From NCBI RefSeq assembly GCF_019468465.1, contig NZ_CP080519.1, forward strand, positions 8,921,001 to 8,985,000: 64,000 nucleotides of DNA, written 5' to 3'. Under the pieces are notes generated by a model. It did no database searches and was not told where the DNA came from. It saw only the letters and a list, made by a program, of their open reading frames with translations. Made by a program: the position numbers and the translations under genes. This document shows, in pieces, positions 44,030 to 52,153 of this stretch. Positions within the stretch are counted from its first letter, which is position 1, and each line of letters begins with the position of its first letter. The DNA comes from Amycolatopsis sp. DSM 110486. GTDB taxonomy: Bacteria; Actinomycetota; Actinomycetes; Mycobacteriales; Pseudonocardiaceae.

Positions 44030-44437
44030 TCAGAGGCCGGTCAACCGCGTCAGACCGGCGAACCCATCTTCGGTGCCGGGCCAGTGGGCCCGGACGGCGT
44101 CGATCCCGGCGTGGCGCACGACGCTGCGCAGAACGAGGGTGACGACGATAGCGTCGTCCGCGTAGCCGAGCACCGGGATGAAGTCCGGGATCAGGTCGAT
44201 CGGCAGCGCCAGGTAGACCAGCAGCAGACCGAGTCGCACCCGCACGCCGCGGGGGAGCTCCCGGTCGGCGGCCAGGCGGCGGATCAGCCGCAGGACGTCG
44301 GGAAGCAGGCGCAGCGCCTCGCGCAACAGGTCGCCGCGCGGGCGGGCCACGACGAGCACGGCCACGAGGGCGAGCCACAGCAGCAGCAGCCCGGCGGCGA
44401 CCCCGAGCACCAGGTCCCACCAGAACGAGCCGGTCAC
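44030..44437 (-). CDS. YkvA-like (DUF1232) membrane protein
   Basis: The 135-aa protein starts at a GTG. An N-terminal TM segment (LVLGVAAGLLLLWLALVAVLVVA, given in parts: LVLGVAAGLLLLW then LALVAVLVVA) is followed by the DUF1232 signature YLALPIDLIPDFIPVLGYADD. Family members are small membrane proteins of unknown function, and some are linked to envelope stress. Confidence 0.88.
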   Translation of the reverse strand: MTGSFWWDLVLGVAAGLLLLWLALVAVLVVARPRGDLLREALRLLPDVLRLIRRLAADRELPRGVRVRLGLLLVYLALPIDLIPDFIPVLGYADDAIVVTLVLRSVVRHAGIDAVRAHWPGTEDGFAGLTRLTGL

Positions 44438-44500
44438 CGGTTCGGGCCGGGGTCTTCGGAGCCGAGGTCAATCGTCACGGCCTGATGCTACGGAAGCCCT

Positions 44501-45928
44501 TCAGGACCGCAGTTGCCGGTTCTTGATCCCGTACTGCGCCATCTTCCGGTAGATCGTCGCGCGGCCCATGCCGAGCTCGGCCGCCGCGCGGACGACGGTG
44601 GCCCCGGGCTGGGCGAGACAGCGGACGATCTCGTCGCGTTCCATCGCCTGCAGGCGGCTGAGCCGGTGGCCCGTGGTGGTGAACACCTCCGGCGGCAGGT
44701 GGTGCGTGTCGACGGTGTCCGCGCGGGCGGCGGCCTCGGCGACGATGCGTCGGAGCTGCTTGGCGTTCTCGGGCCAGTCGTGGGTCGCCAGGGCGCGGGT
44801 GGCGGCCGGCGTGAAGGAGACGGCGCGGCCGCGGGCGCGGTGGGCGAAGTGGTGGGCCAGGGGGAGGATGTCGTCGGGCCGCAGCCGCAGGGGCGGGAGC
44901 TCGACGACGGTGTCCACGAAGGACAGCAGCGGCTGCGGGATGGCGGCGGAATCCGTTGCGGTCAGGACGAAACCGGTCGGGTGGCCGGTGAAGCGGGCGG
45001 CCAGCTCGCCGGCGGCCCAGGCGGGCAGGGCGTCGACGCCGGAGACGATCACGCACGTGTCGGCCTTGCCGACCTCCGGGGCCCACATCGCGAGCCACGC
45101 GTCCACGTCGTCGGGCGCGGGCGGTCGTGCGTTGAGCACGCGCTCGCGCGGGTGCAGCTCACGACGGGCCAGTGCGGCCAGCGCCGTCTTGCCGGCGCCC
45201 GGCTCACCGACCACCGCGACGGTGCGGCCGCGGCCCATCGTGTCCATCGCCTCCAGCAGCGCGTGCTGCCACGCGGCCGAGAGCTCGGGCGGGTCGATGC
45301 GGTCGGCGTACACGCGGAAGACTTCGCCGCGCGGGGCGGGGCGCGGGCGGCGGCCCGAGGCACGCGCGAGCATCAGCGAGGAGGTGTGCCCGGCGGCCGT
45401 CTGGGCGAGAGCGAGCAGCAGGCCCGACGACTGCTCGGACCACGTCGTGAGGTTCACGCTGCCCGCGAGCGCCCCCGTGATCGGGTCGAGCACCGGCACG
45501 GCGGCGCACGTGTAGCCGCGCAGGCTCGTGCAGTAGTGCTCACCCGCGCGGACCAGCGACGGCGTGCGGTCGGCGAGCGCCAGGGCGAGGCCGTTGGTCC
45601 CGGCGTTGCTCTCCGCGTAGGAGAACCCGGGCGCGAGGTGCACCCGATCCAGCGACCGGGTCATCCCCGGGTCGCCGCACAGCCGGCTGAGCACCAGGCC
45701 TTCGCTGTCGGTGAGCATCAGGCTGATGGGTTCGTCGGCCAGCGTCGCGTGCAGGCCGCGCAGCACCTCGTTGCCGCATTCGAACAGCAGCGAGCCCGTG
45801 TCGACCGTGGCCGTGAACACGGGTTTCACCTCGTCGTCGGGCACCCCGTAGCGCGCGCTGCGCCGCCAGGACGCCCGCAGCCTCGGCGTGGTGTCGCCGC
45901 GGGCCTCGAGCCCCTCACCGCGTGTCAT
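44501..45928 (-). CDS. GAF / AAA-remnant / Fis-type regulator (AcoR/MimR-like)
   Basis: The 475-aa protein starts at ATG 45928 behind GGGAGGTGGC. Residues ~40-185 form a GAF-like sensor (NAGTNGLALALADRTPSLVRAGEHYC split in the usual way: NAGTNGLALAL, RAGEHYCTSLRGYTCAA). Residues 234-350 form an AAA+ domain with P-loop GEPGAGKT (241-248). The C-terminal Fis HTH is VVRAAAELGMGRATIYRKMAQYGI. The sigma-54-contacting GAFTGA loop is missing, as in many actinobacterial relatives of AcoR/MimR, which regulate alcohol, diol or propane/acetone catabolism. It is divergent from the amidohydrolase-DUF59-ADH operon and is presumably its activator. Confidence 0.88.
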   Translation of the reverse strand: MTRGEGLEARGDTTPRLRASWRRSARYGVPDDEVKPVFTATVDTGSLLFECGNEVLRGLHATLADEPISLMLTDSEGLVLSRLCGDPGMTRSLDRVHLAPGFSYAESNAGTNGLALALADRTPSLVRAGEHYCTSLRGYTCAAVPVLDPITGALAGSVNLTTWSEQSSGLLLALAQTAAGHTSSLMLARASGRRPRPAPRGEVFRVYADRIDPPELSAAWQHALLEAMDTMGRGRTVAVVGEPGAGKTALAALARRELHPRERVLNARPPAPDDVDAWLAMWAPEVGKADTCVIVSGVDALPAWAAGELAARFTGHPTGFVLTATDSAAIPQPLLSFVDTVVELPPLRLRPDDILPLAHHFAHRARGRAVSFTPAATRALATHDWPENAKQLRRIVAEAAARADTVDTHHLPPEVFTTTGHRLSRLQAMERDEIVRCLAQPGATVVRAAAELGMGRATIYRKMAQYGIKNRQLRS

Positions 45929-46024
45929 GCCACCTCCCGGAAGACGCCACACTGCGTCTAGGCCGATCGTGCGTCCGGCTTGGGCAAGGCTAGAAGACCC
46001 AGGGTAGCCGCCGCCGCACTCTCG

Positions 46025-46041
46025 TGTCTCAAATCGAGACA
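46025..46041. promoter_or_regulatory. TGTCTC-N5-GAGACA inverted repeat in divergent region
   Basis: It is a perfect 6-bp inverted repeat (46025-46030 / 46036-46041). It lies between the Fis-type regulator and the amidohydrolase gene, 84 bases upstream of the latter's start, and is the best candidate binding site for that regulator. A second, shorter inverted repeat GACGC-N6-GCGTC lies at 45943-45958. Confidence 0.5.
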
Positions 46042-46124
46042 GCAAGGGCCACCTCCACCGGCAATGATCGCCCTAAGTTCCGGTCTTGACGTGCCGATGT
46101 GGTCACGAATGCGGAGGAAAGCCC

Positions 46125-47150
46125 ATGTACAGCAAGGACGGCGAGAAGTACTTCATCCTCGACGCGCACGTCGCGCTCTGGGACGCGCGGCCGGAGAACC
46201 AGCGCAACATCCACGGCAAACAGTTCATCGACTGCTTCTACGACTACCACCGCAACCTCAGCCCCGAGTCCGAGGTGTGGTCGTACGAGGACTACCTCTA
46301 CTACGGTGGCGAGCGGCTGATGAAGGACCTGTTCACCGACGGGTACGTGGACCACGCCATTTTCCAGCCCGCGGCGCTGCCCGCCTTCTACAACAACAAC
46401 TTCGGGCAGACCGACGAGGCGTTCGCGCTGGCGCAGAAGCACCCCGACAAGCTCACCTACAACCACTGCTGGGACCCGCGCTACGGCGAGGACGGCCTCA
46501 AGCAGCTGCGTGAGGACGCCAAGCGCTTCAACCTCAAGGGCGCGAAGCTCTACACGGCCGAGTGGTTCGGTGACTCGCGCGGCTGGAAGCTCGACGACAA
46601 GTGGAGCTACAAGTACCTGGAGGCCGCGCAGGAGCTGGGGATCAAGAACATCCACATCCACAAGGGCCCGACCATCCGGCCCCTGGACCGCGACGCGTTC
46701 GACGTCGCCGACGTGGACAAGGTCGCCACCGACTTCACCGAGCTCAACTTCGTGATCGAGCACTGCGGCCTGCCGCGGCTCGAGGACTTCTGCTGGATCG
46801 CGACGCAGGAGCCGAACGTGCACGCCGGCCTCGCCGTCGCGATGCCGTTCATCCACACGCGACCGCGTTACTTCGCGCAGATCGTCGGCGAGCTGCTCTA
46901 CTGGCTCGACGAGAATCGCATCCAGTTCTCCAGCGACTACGCGATCTGGACGCCGAAGTGGCTCGTCGAGAAGTTCGTGGACTTCCAGATCCCCGAGGAC
47001 ATGACGGAGTACGCGCCGCTCACCACGGAGATCAAGAAGAAGATCCTGGGCCTCAACGCCGCGGCCATGTACGACATCCCGGTGCCCGAGGAGCTGCAGG
47101 TGAAGAACCCGCCCGCGGACGCGAGGGCCGAAGCGGCGGCGGTTGCCTGA
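46125..47150 (+). CDS. amidohydrolase-family protein of propane/acetone-monooxygenase-type operons
   Basis: The 341-aa protein has a strong Shine-Dalgarno site (GCGGAGGAAAG). It lacks the N-terminal HxH of classic amidohydrolases, starting FILDAHVALWD. It has NHCWDPRYG, LKGAKLYTAEW, IHIHKGPTI, VIEHCGLPRLEDFCWIA and SSDYAIWTPKW, the layout of the amidohydrolase 2 proteins found next to soluble di-iron monooxygenase genes (prmABCD, mimABCD). In those clusters it is suspected to act in cofactor or metal maturation of the monooxygenase. The function is unproven. The next gene starts inside its stop (TGATG). Confidence 0.82.
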   Translation: MYSKDGEKYFILDAHVALWDARPENQRNIHGKQFIDCFYDYHRNLSPESEVWSYEDYLYYGGERLMKDLFTDGYVDHAIFQPAALPAFYNNNFGQTDEAFALAQKHPDKLTYNHCWDPRYGEDGLKQLREDAKRFNLKGAKLYTAEWFGDSRGWKLDDKWSYKYLEAAQELGIKNIHIHKGPTIRPLDRDAFDVADVDKVATDFTELNFVIEHCGLPRLEDFCWIATQEPNVHAGLAVAMPFIHTRPRYFAQIVGELLYWLDENRIQFSSDYAIWTPKWLVEKFVDFQIPEDMTEYAPLTTEIKKKILGLNAAAMYDIPVPEELQVKNPPADARAEAAAVA

Positions 47151-47902
47151 TGCCCGATCTCGAACAGCTGGCGCGCAGTGCGCTCGACTCGGTGTACGAC
47201 CCTGAGCTCGACGAACCCATCACCGATCTGGGGTTCGTGCGTTCCGTGGCCGCGACCGAGGACGAGCTCACCGTGCACTTGCGGCTGCCGACCTCGTTCT
47301 GCTCGCCCAACTTCGCGTACCTCATGGCTTCGGACGCGAAGGACGTGCTCACCGCCGTCGGGGGCGAGCGGCGCGTGGTCGTGCAGCTCGACGACCACCA
47401 CGACTCCGACCTGATCAACCGCGGACTCGCCGCCGACGCCGGGTACCTCGGCACGTTCGGCTCCGAGGCCGAGAAGGACCTCGACGAGCTGCGGCTCACC
47501 TTCCGCCGCAAGGCCCACACCGCCGCCATGGAGCGAGCGCTGACGGGCCTGCTGCGCGCGGACAAGGAGTTGAAGGAAGAGGACCTGCACGACGTGAAGC
47601 TCGGCGACCTGCCGGCGGGCCGCACCACCGCTGCCCTGGTGCGGCGGCGGACGGCGCTCGGCCTGAGCGTCGAACCGGGTGAACCGGTGCTCGTCGACGA
47701 GCACGGCGAGCCTTACCCGCGCGAGGAAGTGCCGCTGCGGCTGCGGTTCGCCCGGTCGATCCGGATCTCGATCGACGGCAACGCGCATTTCTGCCGCGGT
47801 CTGCTTCGCACGCGTTACCCCGGGTCGGAGACCGACCAGACGACCCGGCCGCACGACCCGTCCGTTTCGGCTGTCGCCGGTGAGGAGGCACGAGCTTCGT
47901 GA
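47150..47902 (+). CDS. DUF59/MIP18-like metal-sulfur cluster assembly factor, extended
   Basis: The 250-aa protein has an N-terminal DUF59 domain (residues ~5-100: LDSVYDPELDEPITDLGFV, LRLPTSFCSPNFAY), related to SufT/PaaD-type iron-sulfur assembly factors. The long C-terminal part (~100-250) with HFCRGLLRTRYPG is specific to this operon type. It is coupled by TGATG to the amidohydrolase and by GTGA to the dehydrogenase. Inference: it matures the metal centre of a partner enzyme. Confidence 0.82.
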   Translation: MPDLEQLARSALDSVYDPELDEPITDLGFVRSVAATEDELTVHLRLPTSFCSPNFAYLMASDAKDVLTAVGGERRVVVQLDDHHDSDLINRGLAADAGYLGTFGSEAEKDLDELRLTFRRKAHTAAMERALTGLLRADKELKEEDLHDVKLGDLPAGRTTAALVRRRTALGLSVEPGEPVLVDEHGEPYPREEVPLRLRFARSIRISIDGNAHFCRGLLRTRYPGSETDQTTRPHDPSVSAVAGEEARAS

Positions 47903-48924
47903 AGGCTGTCCAGGTCGTCGGGTACGACGAGAAGCTGCGTATGACCGACGTTCCCGAACCCGAGGTGACCGGGCCGCACGATGTGCTCGTGCGCATCGGC
48001 GGGGCGGGTGTGTGCCGCACCGACCTCCACATCCTCGAGGGGCAGTGGGCGGAGAAGTCCGGCGTCACGCTGCCTTACACGATCGGGCACGAGAACGCGG
48101 GCTGGGTGCAGGCCGTGGGCTCCGCGGTCTCGAACGTGGCCGAGGGCGACAAGGTGATCGTGCACCCGCTGATCACGTGCGGGCTGTGCCCGGCGTGCCG
48201 GCGCGGCGACGACGTGCACTGCGAGAACAGCCAGTTCCCCGGCATCGACACCGCCGGCGGCTACGCGCAGGTGCTCAAGACGTCGGCTCGCAGCGTGGTC
48301 AAGCTCGACGACTCGCTGGAGCCCTCGGACGTCGCGGCGTTGGCCGACGCCGGCCTGACCGCGTACCACGCGGCGGCCAAGGCGTCGCGTCGCCTTCACC
48401 CGGGCGACAAGTGCGTGGTGATCGGCGCGGGCGGACTCGGGCACATCGGCATCCAGGTGCTCAAGGCGATGACCGCGGCCGAGCTGATCGTCGTCGACCG
48501 CAACGCCGACGCGGTGAAGCTGGCCGAGTCGATCGGCGCGGACCACGGCGTGGTCGCCGACGGCGGCCACGTGGCGGCCGTGCAGGACCTGACGGGCGGC
48601 CACGGCGCGGAGGTCGTGGTCGACTTCGTCGGCGAGGGCGGCGCGACGCGCGACGGCGTGGCGATGCTGCGCCGCGCGGGTGACTACCACGTGGTGGGCT
48701 ACGGCGAGAACATCAACATCCCGACGATCGACGTGATCTCCACCGAGATCAACTTCATCGGGAACCTCGTCGGCTCCTACACCGACCTGTGCGAGCTGAT
48801 GGTGCTGGCCGCGCAGGACAAGGTGAAGCTGCACACCACGAAGTACTCGCTCGACAACTTCCAGCAGGCCCTCGACGATCTCGACGGCGGCCGCATCCGC
48901 GGGCGGGCGATCCTGGTCCCGTGA
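47899..48924 (+). CDS. zinc-dependent NAD(P) alcohol dehydrogenase
   Basis: The 341-aa MDR-family enzyme has catalytic Zn ligands in GAGVCRTDLH and GHENAG, and four structural-zinc cysteines in CGLCPACRRGDDVHC. The Rossmann motif is VVIGAGGLGHIGIQVLKAM. It starts at GTG, overlapping the DUF59 stop. By analogy with prm/mim clusters it oxidises the alcohol made from an alkane or ketone. The monooxygenase components usually upstream are absent here, so the substrate is uncertain. Confidence 0.92.
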   Translation: MKAVQVVGYDEKLRMTDVPEPEVTGPHDVLVRIGGAGVCRTDLHILEGQWAEKSGVTLPYTIGHENAGWVQAVGSAVSNVAEGDKVIVHPLITCGLCPACRRGDDVHCENSQFPGIDTAGGYAQVLKTSARSVVKLDDSLEPSDVAALADAGLTAYHAAAKASRRLHPGDKCVVIGAGGLGHIGIQVLKAMTAAELIVVDRNADAVKLAESIGADHGVVADGGHVAAVQDLTGGHGAEVVVDFVGEGGATRDGVAMLRRAGDYHVVGYGENINIPTIDVISTEINFIGNLVGSYTDLCELMVLAAQDKVKLHTTKYSLDNFQQALDDLDGGRIRGRAILVP

Positions 48925-48991
48925 GCGCGGCCGTCCACAGCGGACGCGCCCGCGTCGGCGCTACGCTGCTGAGGGCACGAAGGAGGAACAG

Positions 48992-49312
48992 ATGATCTTC
49001 ATCACCGTGAAGTGGCAGATCAAGCCGGAGTACGCGGACCGGTGGCCGGAGCTCTCGCGGGAGTTCACCGAGGCCACGCGAGCCGAACCGGGCAACAAGT
49101 GGTTCGACTGGTCCCGCAGCCTCGACAACCCGAACGAGTACGTCCTCGTGGAGGCCTTCGCCGACGACGCGGCCGCGGCGCACGTCAACGCGGACCATTT
49201 CAAGAAGGCGCAGGCCGACTTCCCGCAGTACCTGCAGAAGACCCCGGACATCATCAACACCACGCTCGACCAGGACACCTGGTCGGAGCTGGGCGAGATG
49301 AAGGTCGGCTGA
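48992..49312 (+). CDS. antibiotic biosynthesis monooxygenase (ABM)-like protein
   Basis: The 106-aa protein is a ferredoxin-like ABM barrel. It starts MIFITVKWQIKPEYADRWPEL and contains GNKWFDWSRSLDNPNEYVLVEAF and HVNADHFKKA. AAGGAGGAACAG precedes the ATG. Such small proteins are cofactor-free quinol monooxygenases or detoxifying proteins. It follows the alcohol dehydrogenase by 67 bases and ends at a strong terminator. Confidence 0.87.
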   Translation: MIFITVKWQIKPEYADRWPELSREFTEATRAEPGNKWFDWSRSLDNPNEYVLVEAFADDAAAAHVNADHFKKAQADFPQYLQKTPDIINTTLDQDTWSELGEMKVG

Positions 49313-49331
49313 GGCACCCCGGACACGACGG

Positions 49332-49370
49332 CGGCGGCGCACCCCTGAGTGGGTGCGCCGCCGTTTTCGT
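49332..49370 (+). terminator. strong intrinsic terminator
   Basis: A 13-bp perfect GC stem (49332-49344 with 49351-49363) has the loop CTGAGT and is followed by TTTTCGT, 19 bases after the ABM stop. Confidence 0.9.
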
Positions 49371-49519
49371 CTGCCGTACCCCCTCGATCGGCGGTGGCGT
49401 GTCTGTGGCGATCGAAACGGAAGCGGCATGGTCCCGTGGTCGGGACCAGCCGGCGGCGCGAGGGAATCGACGGGTTGATCGGCGCCGGCACGACGGCGCT
49501 CGACGTGCCGGACGGCACG

Positions 49520-49737
49520 GTCCTGCCGGCCTTGACGTCCTGAACTCCTTCGCCCTCAAGCTCGCCGGCATCACCGAGGACACGCCCGAGCCGCCCGGCG
49601 GCATCATCGAACGGGACGCGTCCGGCCGCCTGGCCGAACGGCTCGTGGACAACGCGCTGCACCTCGCCGAGCACCTGCTGTCCCCGGCCGACTTGGCCAA
49701 GCGGGTCGAAGGGTTTCGCCGCGCGTCGGGCGACTGA
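49520..49737 (+). pseudogene. fragment of a YtcJ-like amidohydrolase
   Basis: The frame reads LNSFALKLAGITEDTPEPP then GGIIERDASGRL, nearly the same as the internal segment VNSRALELAGITRDTPDPT of the complete amidohydrolase at 35083-36834. No catalytic metal motifs remain, and the tail (LVDNALHLAEHLLSP) ends at TGA 49737. A preceding frame (GLIGAGTTALDVPDGTVLPAL) may be a further remnant. It is a broken relict. Confidence 0.8.
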
Positions 49738-49778
49738 CGGCCGGATCGCGCACCGACCGGCGGCGAGTCCACAAAGGA

Positions 49779-50354
49779 TCAAGTGGCGTACGCGGCCATG
49801 AACAGGTCGATCAGGCCGTCGACCGCGGCTTCGTCGACCGGGCGGGTCGAGAGCAGGGCGCGGTAGTAGAGCGTGCCGCACAGGACCTCGGCGGCGAACC
49901 CGAGCTCGGCGTCCGCCTTGAGCTCGCCGGTGCGCTGGGCGAGGGTGATGCGCTCGAGTGTGCTCTTCTCCACGGTCACCAGGAACCGCTCGTGCAGCGT
50001 TGCGCGCAGCGCATCGTCGGACTGCGCTTCGGCGATCACCGCGCGGTACACGGGCCCGATCGGGGGCGTGGAGAGGGCGGGTGCCGAGCGGAGGAACTGC
50101 TCGCGCAGGTCGGCGCGGACGTCACCGGTGTCGTGGTAGTCCAGGTCGGTCGTCCAGACGCGGGCGAGCGCGTCGAGCAGCAGCGCGGACTTCGACGGCC
50201 AGCGGCGGTAGATCGTGTGCTTCCCGACCCCGGCCCGGCGCGCGACCGCCTCCATGCTCAGCCCGGCGTAGCCCACCTCCGTCGCGAGGTCGAGCGTGAC
50301 CCGCAGGAGCTCGTCGGTACGCGCGGCGCCTCGGCGCCGGGGTCCCTCGGCCAT
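49779..50354 (-). CDS. TetR-family transcriptional regulator
   Basis: The 191-aa protein starts at ATG 50354 (MAEGPRRRGAARTDEL). Upstream in-frame ATGs would place the start inside the operator at 50371. HTH: LSMEAVARRAGVGKHTIYRRWPSKSALL. The TetR_C-like ligand domain follows. It is divergent from a DUF1801 gene. Two identical-type 15-bp palindromes lie between them, so it very probably represses both itself and that gene. Confidence 0.9.
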   Translation of the reverse strand: MAEGPRRRGAARTDELLRVTLDLATEVGYAGLSMEAVARRAGVGKHTIYRRWPSKSALLLDALARVWTTDLDYHDTGDVRADLREQFLRSAPALSTPPIGPVYRAVIAEAQSDDALRATLHERFLVTVEKSTLERITLAQRTGELKADAELGFAAEVLCGTLYYRALLSTRPVDEAAVDGLIDLFMAAYAT

Positions 50355-50370
50355 GGCTGGGGAGTCTAAC

Positions 50371-50385
50371 GGCACGGACCGTGCC
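50371..50385. promoter_or_regulatory. TetR operator 1 (GGCACGG-A-CCGTGCC)
   Basis: A perfect 7-1-7 palindrome, 17 bases upstream of the tetR start. The same half-sites recur 56 bases away. Confidence 0.8.
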
Positions 50386-50426
50386 ATTGACAGGTGTCGA
50401 CGGGGAAGCAATGCTGAGCCCGGATC

Positions 50427-50441
50427 GGCACGGTCCGTGCC
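50427..50441. promoter_or_regulatory. TetR operator 2 (GGCACGG-T-CCGTGCC)
   Basis: A perfect palindrome with the same arms as operator 1, 24 bases upstream of the DUF1801 gene's start. The two-site arrangement is typical of a divergently acting repressor. Confidence 0.8.
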
Positions 50442-50464
50442 GATCTGGACGGAAGGGGAATCTG

Positions 50465-50917
50465 ATGGCCACCAGACAGGCGGCTCGGCGCGAGGGCTTC
50501 AGCGCCGAAGAGCGCGCGGCGATGAAGGACCACGCGAAGGACCTCAAGGCGGCCGCGCGTGGCGGCTCGAAAGCCGAGAAGGCGGCGCAGGCGCGCCAGG
50601 ACGTGCTCGACAAGATCGCGGAGCTGGACCCGGCGGACCGGGAGCGGGCCGAGCGCGTGCACGCCGTCGTCCTGGCCGCGGCGCCGCAGCTGGAGCCGAA
50701 ACTCTGGTACGGCATGCCGGCCTACGCCCTCGACGGCAAGCTCCTGTGTCACTTCCAGCCGTCGGCGAAGTTCAAGACGCGCTACCCGACGCTCGGTTTC
50801 AGTGACTTGGCGAAGCTCGACGACGGTGCGCTGTGGCCGGTCGCGTATGCCGTGACCGAGGTGACCGCCGAGGTCGAGAAGCAGATCACCGCGCTGGTGC
50901 GGCGGGCGATCGGCTGA
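50465..50917 (+). CDS. DUF1801 / YdhG-like iron-chaperone-fold protein
   Basis: The 150-aa protein starts at ATG 50465 behind AAGGGGAAT. The N-terminal half is Lys/Ala-rich and helical (AAARGGSKAEKAAQARQ). The C-terminal half has the DUF1801 pattern PQLEPKLWYGMPAYAL and LDDGALWPVAYAV. Relatives include bacillibactin iron-chaperone FraL-like folds, but most are uncharacterised. It is controlled, by inference, by the adjacent TetR. Confidence 0.82.
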   Translation: MATRQAARREGFSAEERAAMKDHAKDLKAAARGGSKAEKAAQARQDVLDKIAELDPADRERAERVHAVVLAAAPQLEPKLWYGMPAYALDGKLLCHFQPSAKFKTRYPTLGFSDLAKLDDGALWPVAYAVTEVTAEVEKQITALVRRAIG

Positions 50918-51032
50918 TCTCGCGTCGTCCACCGGGGAGGCTGCACGGTTGACATCGCGTACTTGTGACGGTCGGCACGGGTGCTATACGCTCGCGGGCG
51001 GTCACCGTGGACCCGTTCGCAGGAGGTTCGAG

Positions 51033-51407
51033 ATGTTCGTCGCGCTTTTCTGGGGCAAGGTCAAGCCGGAGTGGCAGAACGACGAGTACGCCGCGATCGG
51101 GGCGCGCATGTTCGAGCGGGCCTGCGCGATGCCGGGGTTCGTCGCGCTGCACAAGCTCGACGTGCCGGACGGGCGTGAGCTGGCCATCGCGTACTTCGAG
51201 ACCGAAGAGCACATGCGCGCTTGGTACGACGATCCCGAGCACCGCGCCGTGCAAGCGTTGGGCCACCGGGAAATCCTCGACGACTACACGATCGAGATCC
51301 TCGAGCTGACGCGCTCCTACACCAAGGCGACCTCGACTTTCGAGGCCACCGAGGAAGATTGCTGCGCCGCGGACGAGCTCGTGGCCGGGCTGCGCGCGAA
51401 GGCCTGA
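51033..51407 (+). CDS. ABM/Dabb-like small monooxygenase-fold protein
   Basis: The 124-aa protein has AGGAGG 6 bases before ATG. It reads MFVALFWGKVKPEWQNDEYA, then FVALHKLDVPDGRELAIAYFETEEHMRAWYDD in the usual ferredoxin-like fold (split as LHKLDVPDGRELAIAYF and EEHMRAWYDD). It is probably cofactor-free and acts on a quinone- or heme-like substrate. Its 3' end overlaps the antisense AraC remnant. Confidence 0.82.
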   Translation: MFVALFWGKVKPEWQNDEYAAIGARMFERACAMPGFVALHKLDVPDGRELAIAYFETEEHMRAWYDDPEHRAVQALGHREILDDYTIEILELTRSYTKATSTFEATEEDCCAADELVAGLRAKA

Positions 51408-51676
51408 TCCCGCCCGGAAAGGGCCCGGCCGGGTGAGGTGCCGTAGAGCTCACGGTGGAGCGCGGCGAAGCGGTGGGCGTTGCTGAACCCCCACCGCAGC
51501 GCCACCGCCGTCACGGTGGTTTCTTCCGCGCTCTTGGCCACGAGCTCCTCGTGGGCGCGCCGCACCCGGAGCTCGCGCAGGTACTTCATCGGCGAGGGCA
51601 GGTCGGCGCGGTGGAACGCCGCGCGCAGGCCGCGCACGCTCAACCCCGCCGCGGACCAGACCGGGGAGATCGTGGT
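51317..51676 (-). pseudogene. AraC-family regulator, C-terminal DNA-binding remnant
   Basis: The readable part is a full AraC HTH domain: AAGLSVRGLRAAFHRADL, PMKYLRELRVRRAHEEL and VTAVALRWGFSNAHRFAALHRE, ending YGTSPGRALSG near 51410. The ligand-binding half upstream cannot be found in any frame, and the frame runs on into the antisense of the ABM gene before a stop at 51317. It is 5'-truncated and has lost its native stop. Confidence 0.75.
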
Positions 51677-52153
51677 GGTCAGCTGGCTGCTCGGCGGTGA
51701 GCAGGTGCCGCTGCTGTGGCACCTGCCGCGCCGGCGCACCGCCGTTCGCGCCAACGTGCTCGGCGTGGTGGTCCGCCCGCACCCGCTGTGGGCGACCGCG
51801 AGCGGCCGCCGGCGCAACGCGGCCCGTTGCTGCCGGAGGAACCGGTGCCCCGGCTCACGGGGCAGACGCCGGTGGACTCGGCCGGGCTCAAGAGCGTGAT
51901 CAAGACCGGGGTGAAGGACGGCCTGCATTTCGAGCAGGGCGAGGTCCACAACGGACTGTGGTGCTGCTCGGTGCGCTCGAACCCACCCAGGCCGACGAAC
52001 GGCTCGCCCTCGCGGCGATCTGCCTGACCGCGCCGGACGTCGTGCAGGAAAGACGAATCCATCGCGTGCTTCGGCAAGAGGCGTTCAACACGATCGTCGG
52101 GCTCACCGCGGGCGGGTGAGGCAGACTCGGGACGCCGCTCGGAGAGGAGTGTC
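51677..52153. other. stretch with no assignable gene
   Basis: Several frames on the + strand look locally protein-like (VDSAGLKSVIKTGVKDGL, then in another frame APDVVQERRIHRVLRQEAF), but they are broken by frame changes and stops. It is probably decayed coding sequence between the AraC remnant and the flavin-reductase gene. Confidence 0.5.
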
